A stretch of DNA of 64,000 nt from Fictibacillus sp. FJAT-27399 (lineage in GTDB: Bacteria; Bacillota; Bacilli; Bacillales; Fictibacillaceae), in assembly GCF_001510655.1 (NCBI RefSeq), contig NZ_LMVC01000004.1, forward strand, positions 209,459 through 273,458. The letters run 5' to 3'. This document shows, one piece after another, positions 29,001 through 37,600 of the stretch. Each line of letters opens with the position of its first letter. Within the stretch, counting starts at the first letter, position 1. Both the position numbers and the translations under genes were made by a program. Under the pieces are notes generated by a model. That model made no database searches, had not been told where the DNA came from, and saw only the letters and a list, made by a program, of their open reading frames with translations.

Positions 29001-29270
29001 GTCTCTGGAGTATTTTGAGAGAATCTCTTCCCGGGCGTCAGCTCCTTCTACTCCTTCATGGATTGCTGATGTCAGCCGGTCATACTCTTGTTTCGTAATT
29101 TCAGCTACAGCGTTTTACGGAAAAATATAAGGCTTTCCAATATCCATCGTATCAAGCTGATTCATGAGCTCGATCTCATCTTCATTCTCCCTGCACTGGG
29201 CGGGATCGAAGGTATACACCTTGCCGAATTCATCCTTAAACTCTCTCTTCATGTTAATAAAGTAACGCAA
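28998..29270 (-). pseudogene. Small hypothetical gene interrupted by an in-frame TAA
   Basis: A TTG at 29270 stands seven bases after AAAGGAG. The frame gives 51 residues (MRYFINMKREFKDEFG..., ENEDEIELMNQLDTM..., KPYIFP), then TAA at 29115-29117, and then continues in the same frame for 38 residues (NAVAEITKQEYDRLTSAIHE to SKYSRD) up to a TGA that overlaps a terminator. Composition is equally protein-like on both sides of the stop, so this is best read as one roughly 90-residue gene with a nonsense mutation. I do not recognise the family. Confidence 0.55.
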
Positions 29271-29588
29271 TGTGCATTCTCCTTTCATTTATGCATTCTT
29301 TCTAGTAATACCCGATTTTTTGTTTTTAGAGACATAAAAAAAACTATAAAACTTTTATAAAAATGAGGGATAAAAAAAGAGATTTCGGGAATGATAGAAG
29401 TACCCCCTTTTTTATATATCTTTTTGTCCCCCGCTTCCTAAAGAGGCGGCCTTTTTTTTGCCTTTTTTTTGATATATGAGCAATTTTGCCAAATCACTTC
29501 TTAAATAAATAGTACAAAAGTAACATGTAATTATATTGTAATAATTTATACTAATATAAGGAAAACTAACATACTTTAGGAGGAACGA
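29271..29588. other. AT-rich intergenic region with an orphan hairpin
   Basis: A hairpin (CCGCTTC with GAGGCGG, one G-T pair, followed by eight T) at 29430-29459 points in the plus direction although no plus-strand gene precedes it. It may be a leader attenuator for the surface-protein operon or the end of a small RNA. Beyond it are long A/T runs and the ribosome site TAGGAGGAACG of the next gene. Confidence 0.5.
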
Positions 29589-30614
29589 ATGAAAAAGATT
29601 CTATTAAGCTTGCTGGCTGTTCTCTTAGCCTTTTATTTTATGCCTGCGAACGCGTTTGCAGCAGGGATAAAGGATGCTGATCTTACAGCCTATCTCGCAC
29701 AAATCAGCAATGAACGCGGCTATGAAATTAGCAAAGAGGATTACCAAAACTATCTGTCCGATTATGCGGGGATGGAGCTGTCAGATTTTGAGGACATCAA
29801 TGAACTGAAAGAAACGCTCGGGGCTGTCATCAAGAGCGATAACAGCAATCTTGATGAGATCTATACTGATTTAGATTTGAACGAACAGCAGCTTAAGGAT
29901 CTTTTAGCGAAGAACGGAGAAGCCATCGAGGATTATATTTATGTAGATGACCTGTACTTTGCGGTTTCCGACCTTCAGGCACCTGATGAAGAAATGCCTG
30001 ATTTTGAAGAAATTCAAAAAGAAATTGAAGGGGCTCTGGCAGAAATAGATTTGACTCAGGCTGAGATTCAAAACCTGCAGGATCACCTCATGTCCATTGA
30101 AAACGACCTAAACTCTCCAGACACAGAAAAAAGACTGGAGTCCATTGCTGAGCGCATGATGAGCATCGACCCGGAACATCCGACAAAAGCACAGATCCAG
30201 GAAGTGGGTACAGCATTCGAAGAGCTCATGTCTATCTTTAAAATGAAAGCCAACTTCTTTATCGTAGACGGCAGCAAGAAAATGTCGGTATCTGCCGGAG
30301 AGCTGATGCAGATGAAAGTATTGGACGGAGACTATCTTTTGATTCAGCTGTTCGATTTGAACGGAAAAATGCTGGCAGATCTGAAAATCACGTCAGACGA
30401 TGTTAAATCCGTCCCAACGACAGTAGGCAAGGTAGAGCAAACCGTTAAAAAAGAAGTAAAATTGGCAGCACCAGCGCCTATAGCTAAAAAGCCAAGAACC
30501 GTAAATGGCGGCAAATTGCCAAAGACAGCTTCCAACCATCTTGACGATGCACTTGCGGGATTGGCGATTGCTGGAGCAGGGCTATTCCTATACAGAAGAG
30601 CAAGGATGTCCTAA
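29589..30614 (+). CDS. Processed acidic surface protein with LPKTA sorting signal
   Basis: An exported, wall-anchored protein of 341 residues. It has a signal peptide (cleavage near NAFAA), an acidic helical body rich in Asp/Glu with predicted coiled coil at about residues 130-215, a basic Pro/Ala linker (VKKEVKLAAPAPIAKKP), and a sorting signal: GGKLPKTAS, a hydrophobic stretch (about 318-334) and the basic tail YRRARMS. LPxTA instead of LPxTG matches the family called processed acidic surface protein, which travels with a dedicated class D sortase. That sortase is the next gene, overlapping by one base. The function of the surface protein is unknown. Confidence 0.85.
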   Translation: MKKILLSLLAVLLAFYFMPANAFAAGIKDADLTAYLAQISNERGYEISKEDYQNYLSDYAGMELSDFEDINELKETLGAVIKSDNSNLDEIYTDLDLNEQQLKDLLAKNGEAIEDYIYVDDLYFAVSDLQAPDEEMPDFEEIQKEIEGALAEIDLTQAEIQNLQDHLMSIENDLNSPDTEKRLESIAERMMSIDPEHPTKAQIQEVGTAFEELMSIFKMKANFFIVDGSKKMSVSAGELMQMKVLDGDYLLIQLFDLNGKMLADLKITSDDVKSVPTTVGKVEQTVKKEVKLAAPAPIAKKPRTVNGGKLPKTASNHLDDALAGLAIAGAGLFLYRRARMS

Positions 30615-31261
30615 TGAAACGCAGACAGAGAGAAGGAGGAAGACGGCCCAGAAAGGCTGTTCTTCTTTCTTTTTCAATTGTGATCATTCTCATCGGCATG
30701 GGTATGTTTTCGAAGAATATCATCAGTTACGCACGCGGTTATTTTGCCGGCGAAAAAGTGGAATCAAAAGCACTGCACGAACCTGTGAAAAAGCTGGCTG
30801 ACACAAAGAAAGAAAATCAGGAAGCACCGCTTTACGCCAAACGTCCAGCGATTGGGGAAAAGATGGGCACCCTTTACATTCCAAAATTGGAAGCGAAACT
30901 GCCAATCTATCATGGAACGAATGAAGATGAACTGGAAAAAGGAGTCGGCCATTTTAAAGACAGCGTTCTTCCTGGTGAAAAGGACAACTCTGTTCTTTCC
31001 GGCCACCGTGACACTGTGTTTCGCAGCCTCGGAAAAGTAGGAAAAGGCGACAAACTTGAAGTGACGACATCAGCCGGAACCTTTACGTATAAAGTAAGGA
31101 AGGTTCGAATCGTGGACAAAGATGACCGCACGGTGATCGTTCCAAAACCGCGCGCGGTGTTAACGGTCAGTACGTGCTATCCGTTCAATTATATTGGTGC
31201 CGCTCCAAAGCGATATATATTGGAAGCTTTTCTGATCTCATCAGAACGTTCAAAGAAATAG
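30614..31261 (+). CDS. Class D sortase
   Basis: A membrane transpeptidase that cleaves the LPKTA motif of the preceding protein and attaches it to the wall. The 215 residues start with a basic cytoplasmic segment (MKRRQREGGRRPRKA), one membrane helix (about 17-37), a linker and the sortase barrel. All catalytic residues are visible: His in SGHRDTVF, Cys in TVSTCYPF and Arg in APKRYILEA. The ATG overlaps the stop of the substrate gene, so the two are translationally coupled. Confidence 0.92.
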   Translation: MKRRQREGGRRPRKAVLLSFSIVIILIGMGMFSKNIISYARGYFAGEKVESKALHEPVKKLADTKKENQEAPLYAKRPAIGEKMGTLYIPKLEAKLPIYHGTNEDELEKGVGHFKDSVLPGEKDNSVLSGHRDTVFRSLGKVGKGDKLEVTTSAGTFTYKVRKVRIVDKDDRTVIVPKPRAVLTVSTCYPFNYIGAAPKRYILEAFLISSERSKK

Positions 31262-31375
31262 AGAGATATGGCGAAGGGAGGAATAATTTCCCTTCGTTTT
31301 TGTTTTGTCGTTCTCGGAAAAACTCTGGTACAGTAAACATAGACCATCAAGATAACAGTCATGAGGAGGAATATC

Positions 31376-31885
31376 ATGGTGAATATAAGAGAGGCACTTC
31401 TTCGCGATTTGCCAGCTATCTTGGACATATATAATGATGCGATAAAAACGCTGACGGCTACATTTGATCTGGAAGAGCAGACACTTGAAGAACGAAAGGT
31501 TTGGTTTGAAAAATACGGCGGCGACTTTCCGCTGATTGTTGCGAAACTGGACGGCAAAGTGGCGGGATACTGCTGTCTTAGCCCGTTCAGAGATAAAGCG
31601 GCCTATTCCCGCACAACTGAATTATCATTATACATATCTTCTGAATTCCGCGGCCAAGGGATCGGCAATGCCTTAATGGAGGATATTCTGAAAAGGGCGG
31701 CTGATCTTGGCTACCATACCGTAATCAGCAGCATTACGGGCGGAAACGAAGCGAGTGTAAAACTGCATAAAAAGTTTGGCTTCGAATTTGCCGGCAACTT
31801 TAAAGAAGTAGGCTACAAATTTGATGAGTGGCAGGATGTTCACTTTTACCAGCTCATGCTGAACACAGAAAAAACGAAGGGATAA
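31376..31885 (+). CDS. GNAT N-acetyltransferase, phosphinothricin-acetyltransferase type
   Basis: An acetyl-CoA-dependent acetyltransferase of 169 residues. IREALLRDLPAILDIYNDAI and TFDLEEQTLEERKVWF are typical of the Pat/YwnH-like branch; the acetyl-CoA loop is EFRGQGIGNALM, and GGNEASVKLHKKFGFEFAG closes the fold. Members acetylate phosphinothricin or methionine sulfoximine-like amines; the real substrate here is not determined. The start at 31376 follows AGGAGGAATATC, rather than five codons upstream. The stop lies inside a terminator hairpin. Confidence 0.88.
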   Translation: MVNIREALLRDLPAILDIYNDAIKTLTATFDLEEQTLEERKVWFEKYGGDFPLIVAKLDGKVAGYCCLSPFRDKAAYSRTTELSLYISSEFRGQGIGNALMEDILKRAADLGYHTVISSITGGNEASVKLHKKFGFEFAGNFKEVGYKFDEWQDVHFYQLMLNTEKTKG

Positions 31886-31907
31886 GCGTTCCCTTCGTTT
31901 TTTTGAT
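31874..31907 (+). terminator. Acetyltransferase terminator
   Basis: ACGAAGGG and CCCTTCGT pair around ATAAGCGTT, followed by TTTTTT; the stop codon is in the loop. Confidence 0.85.
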
Positions 31908-31923
31908 GGGCGAGTGCGTTTTT

Positions 31924-32055
31924 ATGAAAATGATGTGTTTTGCAAGTAAGTCTTGTCGAACCGCAAGTAACACGACGATTTCTGCAAGTAAAGCTTGTCG
32001 AATCGCAAGTAATAGAGCAGTTTCCGCAAGTAATACGTGTCGAACCGCAAGTAAA
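31924..32055 (+). repeat. 21-bp phased GCAAGTAA array 2
   Basis: GCAAGTAA occurs at 31942, 31963, 31984, 32005, 32026 and 32047, six copies at exactly 21 bp, behind the leader ATGAAAATGATGTGTTTT at 31924. The spacers alternate between a TTGTCGAACC type and an ACGATTTCT/GAGCAGTTTCC type, so there is also a 42-bp super-period. It lies between the acetyltransferase terminator and the convergent OmpA/MotB-like gene. Confidence 0.85.
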
Positions 32056-32113
32056 CGGGTTCAGGCAAGCACGAGTCGATAGCAATTCCCTTAAAGACTT
32101 CGGAATGACTCTG

Positions 32114-32806
32114 TTACTGCTGATTAACAATATCCTTCAGCTTATTCTGCCATTTATCATCATCTAAAATGATTTGAAAGGAGATCCGGCGATTTTTTTG
32201 CAGGGCTGCTGCTGAGCTTCCTTTGGCGATCGGCTTGTATTCGCTGTATCCTGTGGCGGCCAGGTACTGGGCATATGGCAGGCGTGCAAGTTTCGGATTG
32301 GCTTTGGCGAGATATTTTACAACCGCAACTGCCCGCTCTGTGGAAAGGGACCAGTTGTCATACGGTACCGAATCGGTATGTCCCTCCACCAGGATAATAT
32401 AAAGATATTTACTCATATCCTTCTCGTCGATAATGGCGGCGAGTGCATCAGCCAATGGGTTCAGTACCTTCTTGCCCTGTGCGCTGACCTCGGCGCTCCC
32501 CGTATCAAATAATATGTTTCCTTCTACAGAGATCGTATTGTTCGGGCCGCGTACAACTTTATCTTTTCCTACATTCTGTTCAAGCTGTTTTTCAATCAGG
32601 TCCGAGATGTGTTTTTTAACATCCGCTACCTGATGCAGTTCTTGTTTGATCTGTGACTGATCATAGGCGTTATAAATACTTTGGACGTATGCGAGTATGG
32701 CAATGAAAATCATGATGAGCACCATCATGGCCATCATGTCCGTAAAGCTGGGCCAGTAGATTTCTTCCTGGTGCTGTTCTGCAAAAACGTTTTTCCGGGC
32801 GCGCAC
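32114..32806 (-). CDS. ZorB/MotB-like stator protein with OmpA peptidoglycan-binding domain
   Basis: The peptidoglycan-anchored half of an ion-driven membrane motor. The 230 residues contain one membrane helix (about 20-43) preceded by WPSFTDMMAMM, where the Asp corresponds to the proton-carrying Asp of MotB/ZorB. An OmpA-like domain follows from NILFDTGSAEV through VEGHTDSVP and LSTERAVAVVKYL to KNRRISFQI. The start is GTG at 32806, seven bases after the stop of the upstream partner and behind AAGGCGGTGATG. No effector gene follows: the next gene is convergent. Confidence 0.85.
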   Translation of the reverse strand: MRARKNVFAEQHQEEIYWPSFTDMMAMMVLIMIFIAILAYVQSIYNAYDQSQIKQELHQVADVKKHISDLIEKQLEQNVGKDKVVRGPNNTISVEGNILFDTGSAEVSAQGKKVLNPLADALAAIIDEKDMSKYLYIILVEGHTDSVPYDNWSLSTERAVAVVKYLAKANPKLARLPYAQYLAATGYSEYKPIAKGSSAAALQKNRRISFQIILDDDKWQNKLKDIVNQQ

Positions 32807-32812
32807 GGTTCA

Positions 32813-34387
32813 TCACCGCCTTTTAATTTCATGCGAACTGATAAGCCTTGACTCATTGTCCCGGTCACGGGAGTCATAGACGGTCTGATTATCCATAGCC
32901 GTCTGATACATGCGCTGAAGAAGATGATACATGTCGCCAAGGGTGCGGTTGCTGCTCGTAAAATCCCGGGAAAGCCCGTGGAAAAGGTTCTCAAGGGTAC
33001 GGGCAAGTTCTCTCATATCATCGCCTCGCTGCGGACCGGATTGCTGGCTGAGCTGCCGTTCTCGCTCCAGCACATTCCGAATCTGCTCGACAAAGTCACG
33101 CTTCATATGTTCAACGGCATTATAGAAGCCCTTTTCAAGCTGCTGGACAGAGGATGCGAAGTCAGCGGCAGCTCTGCCGTATTCTCCTTGTTTTTCGGAA
33201 TAGCGGTAGTACCATTCCTCCTGTTTCTGTCCCAGCCTGCTCTCCAGTGCATCATGCTGATTAGCGTAGTGCTGAAGCTGTTCCTGAAGGGCGCGTGCCA
33301 TGTTTCCGGCGAATTCTTCTGAGCGGCGCTGTGATTCAGCCAGCACTTTATCGGAACGCTGGATCAGGAGCTCAAATGTTTGCTGCCCTGCATTCTGGCG
33401 TTCCGTGCTTTTTTGCAGCTGCTGTTCAAATGATTTGATCTGGGCGGCCAGCACCGAAATGCTTTGGTCGACCGCTTTATGCATGGAATCTTGTTTTTCA
33501 ATGGTTTTATGGAACTGCAGGCCGAACTGTTCAAGAGTTGTTGCAGAAGCCGCAAACGATTCACTGTGAAGACGCTGTGCTTCATAGATTCCTTTTACGT
33601 CCTCCATGGCGGTTTTTAATCCAGCTGTAAATTCTGTCATAGAGGCTCCAAAATGGCCCACGCTTTTTTGGAAGCTCTCCTCAACTTTGGCTGCAAGGCG
33701 ATCAAGCAGCCGTTCGGCGGAATCCTGCGGCTTTTCCTGTAAAAGAAGACAGTTGAAGGCATGGTCCAGGTAAACTTCACAGTCCGACATCACCTTGCCC
33801 TGCAGGTACGTAAGGGAAGATCCCCTGGACAGAAAGCCTGTCTGGAGAATATTGAGGATAAGGGCTCCTCCTATACCCGCGATACTTGTTATAAAAGCAA
33901 CGCTCATTCCCTCAAAAGGAGCAGTTAAGGATGAGATGATGGAGTTCATGGTCATATTCGGGCCAGAGGCAGAACTTCCGAGCTTGAACAGTGTATCCTG
34001 CATGGACAGGAGAGATAGAGTGAGGCCGATAAAGGTGCCGAGCACACCGAGAATAATCGTAAAAGCCGGCAGCTGCTGCAGAACCTTTTGGATATTTCCA
34101 ACAGGAACGCGCATCAGTCCAAGAAGAGGAATGCGTTCCTGGAAAAGGTGCTTTTCAATCAGCGCCTGTGAATTCAATGAGGAGACTCCTGATAGATGAT
34201 ACTGCCTGTAATCCGAACAAACACGCTGAATCCAGCGGGACCGCGGCTGTGCAGTTCCCTGTGATTCAAGCTCCTGAAGTTCTCTGATCCACATCTTCAG
34301 GCGGTATCCTGTCTGGGCGTATCCCACCAAACCAGTAAAAACAAGAAAGCAAATCACTCCCACAACGGCCATCGTCAACGAATCCAT
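32813..34387 (-). CDS. ZorA/MotA/ExbB-like proton channel with long coiled-coil tail
   Basis: The channel half of the motor pair, 524 residues from the ATG at 34387 (MDSLTMAVVG), nine bases after GGGGAGGG; the ATG three codons upstream touches that site. Helix 1 is at about residues 5-25. Helices at about 100-122 (FTIILGVLGTFIGLTLSLL) and 150-172 (MSVAFITSIAGIGGALILNIL) form the MotA/TolQ/ExbB domain. Residues about 215-480 are a long Gln/Glu/Ser-rich coiled coil. A long tail behind the channel domain is the mark of ZorA of the Zorya defence system and of related uncharacterised motors, not of flagellar MotA. Function is inferred by similarity only. Confidence 0.82.
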   Translation of the reverse strand: MDSLTMAVVGVICFLVFTGLVGYAQTGYRLKMWIRELQELESQGTAQPRSRWIQRVCSDYRQYHLSGVSSLNSQALIEKHLFQERIPLLGLMRVPVGNIQKVLQQLPAFTIILGVLGTFIGLTLSLLSMQDTLFKLGSSASGPNMTMNSIISSLTAPFEGMSVAFITSIAGIGGALILNILQTGFLSRGSSLTYLQGKVMSDCEVYLDHAFNCLLLQEKPQDSAERLLDRLAAKVEESFQKSVGHFGASMTEFTAGLKTAMEDVKGIYEAQRLHSESFAASATTLEQFGLQFHKTIEKQDSMHKAVDQSISVLAAQIKSFEQQLQKSTERQNAGQQTFELLIQRSDKVLAESQRRSEEFAGNMARALQEQLQHYANQHDALESRLGQKQEEWYYRYSEKQGEYGRAAADFASSVQQLEKGFYNAVEHMKRDFVEQIRNVLERERQLSQQSGPQRGDDMRELARTLENLFHGLSRDFTSSNRTLGDMYHLLQRMYQTAMDNQTVYDSRDRDNESRLISSHEIKRR

Positions 34388-34428
34388 GCTGTCCATCCCT
34401 CCCCGTTTCCATTCATACAAGCATATGA

Positions 34429-34492
34429 GGTGCCAGGCACCGCTATTACACAAGTATGTAACGCACGGTGCCTGGCACCCAAAAATGGCACC
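34429..34492. repeat. GGTGCC tripartite palindrome, copy 3, with extra right half-arm
   Basis: Arms at 34429-34441 and 34467-34479 flank a TTACACAAGTATGTAA centre. A further TGGCACCC at 34486-34492 duplicates the right edge. It lies between the divergent motor pair and subtilase gene. Confidence 0.85.
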
Positions 34493-34634
34493 CAAAAAAA
34501 GAAATCAAAAAAAATAAATATAAATTGCGATTTCTGAATAATGGAATTAAACTAAAATTATGGAAATTTTGGTTTTTTAAAGCAGCATGATCATTCACCC
34601 AGAAAAAATACAACCACGGAAAAGGGGAAACTGG

Positions 34635-37600
34635 ATGAAGAAACGGATTGCGTTGATGACAGCATTTATCATGACGTTTTCCAACCTGGCATATGCTCAG
34701 GGGAATCTGCCGTCTCACAGCAAGGCAGCGGGAACAAAGCCTCTAGGCCTTGATCTGAAAAAACTGCCTCAGGAAGAGAAATACGGCAAAAACGATAAGG
34801 TTCGAGTGGTCGTCGAACTTGATCAAAAACCAGCGATTCAGTACGCACAGGCTCAAAACAAGCGCTACAGTGCTTTGAGCACAAGCGAAAAAACGGCGCT
34901 TACCAAAAAATTGGCCAATGAACAAAAAGAAGTGAAAGAGGACATCGAGAAGGAAGACATCCCGGTATCGTATAAGGAAAGCTTTACAACCGTACTTAAC
35001 GGCTTCAGCGGTGAAGTCAAATATGGTGATATTAAAGATATCGAAAAGCTTGACGGTGTGAAAGATGTACATATTTCGCATGAATATAAACGTCCAGAGT
35101 CAATTAACGGGGACAAGCCGAACATGCTGTACAGCAAGGATATCGTCCATGCAAAAGAAACATGGCAGGACTATGGATATAAAGGAGAAGGAACGGTCGT
35201 GGCTGTTATCGATACCGGCATCGATCCTTCACATAAAGATATGGTGCTCAGCCCTGATACAAAAGTGAAGCTGACACCCGGGAAAGTGAACGGCCTTAAA
35301 GACTCCAAAGGACTGAAAGGAAACTACTTCACTGAAAAAGTACCTTACGGATACAACTATGCGGACCACGACAAAGAAATCCGCGATCTTGGCCCTGGTG
35401 CTTCCATGCACGGCATGCACGTTTCAGGGATCGTAGGAGCTAACGGAGACGAAGACAATGGCGGAATTAAAGGTGTAGCTCCTGAAGCACAGCTTTTAGC
35501 GCTTAAAGTATTCGGAAACGATCCTGGAATGCCATCCACGTTCAGTGATATTTACATTAAAGCGATTGACGATGCGATTGCCCTCGGTGCGGATGTCATC
35601 AACATGAGCCTTGGATCGACAGCTGGTTTCGTTCAGCATGATGATCCTGAGGAAAAAGCCATCACGAACGCAACAAACAACGGCATCCTTTGTGCCATTT
35701 CTGCAGGTAACTCTGCCTACGCAGGACATGGGGCGGGCAGCCCTTATCCGTCTAATCCGGATACAGGCGTTGTTGGATCTCCTGGATTGATCGGACAAGC
35801 TCTTCAAGTTGCTTCACTTGAAAACACAAAGCTTACACTTGAAGGCATGAACTTAAAAGTAGACGGAGCGGATATGGGATACATTGCTTACCAAAAGCAG
35901 GAATCTCCAAATCCAATCGACACGTTTGATAAAGATAAGATGGAAGTTGTTTATGTCGGTGACGGCAGCCCGCCTAACTATACAGGCAAAGATGTGAAGG
36001 GAAAAGTGGTCTTCGTTGTCCGAAACGGTGACTTTAACTACGCCAAGATTCAGCATGAAGCTGAAAAACAAGGGGCGGCAGGTGTCATTATCCGAGGCAG
36101 AGTGGATCACGGCGACTACGTCAATATGGCTCTCGACAAGCCTACGATTCCTCTTGTTACGTTAAGCATTGCTGACGGCAACCAGCTCGAAGCAAAAGCG
36201 AAAGAAGGCAAGAAGCTGGAAGTCATTTTTGACGGCAAAGCCATTTCTGCCACCAATCCTAATGCAGGAAAGATGTCTGATTTCAGTTCATGGGGCGTAA
36301 CGCCGAACCTTGACTTTAAACCGGAAATCACTGCACCAGGCGGAAAGATTTATTCAACGCTTAACGACAACCAATATGGGGTGATGAGTGGAACGTCCAT
36401 GGCTGCTCCGCATGTTGCCGGCGGTGCTGCTCTCGTGATGGAAAGAGTGGACAAAGATTTCAAAGTTAAAGGGGCAACCCGCGTTAAACTCGCCAAAAAC
36501 ATCTTAATGAACACATCAAGACCGCAAGCCGATCATGGCTTGTTCAATACAGAGAGCCAAACTGGAAACTACTATTCTCCACGCCTTGAAGGTGCAGGAT
36601 TAATGGACCTTCATGCGGCAATGAAAACTCCAGTGGTTGTAACAGAAGCAAAATCAGGTGAAGGAAAAGCAGCCGTAAAAGAAGTAGGCGATAAATTCAC
36701 CTTTACTTTAAATCTTAAAAACTACAGCTCCAAAGACGTAACGTACAAGCTTGCGGGCAATGTTCAAACAGACCTTGCACTTCAAGGCATGAACCTGCTT
36801 GAAGCAGATGGAATCTTTAAAAATGGAACAAGAGATTCAGAGGATCCGAATAGAGGAACGTTCCCGATATCTTTCACTTCTGGTTCTAAGAAAGCGAGCA
36901 GTATTGCGATCAAAGCGAAAAGCACAGCAACTGTAAATGTTACGGTCGATCTAAAAGATACCGTAGACTGGGCTAATGACATGCCGCTCGACAAAATCTT
37001 CAAAAACGGCTACTTTGTAGAAGGTTTTGTAAGATTAATAGATGCAGGCAACAAATATCCTGAGCTAAGCGTTCCATACGTTGGTTTCCACGGAAAATGG
37101 GACAAAGCACCTATCATTGACGCTCCTGTATATGACGACAACACGTTCTACGGAGTGACAGGCCTGGCTGCTGAAGTGAACGATGACTTTGAGTTCCTTG
37201 GAAGCGATGCATTGAAAAATGTGTTAAAAGATAAAGTTTCTTTCTCACCTGATGGAGACGGGCTTTATGATGAAGCGTTCCCGGTGCTTTCTTTCCTAAG
37301 AAACGCGAAAAAAGTGGAATACTCCATCCTTGACAGAAATAAAACATCACTTCGCAAGTTGGATACACAAGAAGATGTGGTGAAGAACTATTATGACGGC
37401 GGTTCTGAACCTGGGTATACTCCTGTCACAGAAGCTGCCTGGGATGGAACGGTGAATGGTTCTAAAGTAAAAGACGGATTGTATTACTACCAAGTAAGTT
37501 CAGTGGTTGATTATCCGAAAGCTAAGTGGCAAAAAGCATTGTTCCCTGTGTATGTCGATACGAAAGATCCTGCTGTTACTGCAAAATGGAATGCAGATAG

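Noticed and set aside
31828-32082. Repeat-peptide protein (ASK/ASN heptads) across the second phased array
   Set aside because: The frame starts inside the acetyltransferase gene, the array ATG has no ribosome site, and the motif rather than the spacer codons is conserved. Kept as a DNA repeat, with the peptide as a less likely alternative.
32114-34387. Complete Zorya defence system
   Set aside because: Only ZorA- and ZorB-like genes are present; no helicase, ZorC or HNH nuclease gene lies on either side.
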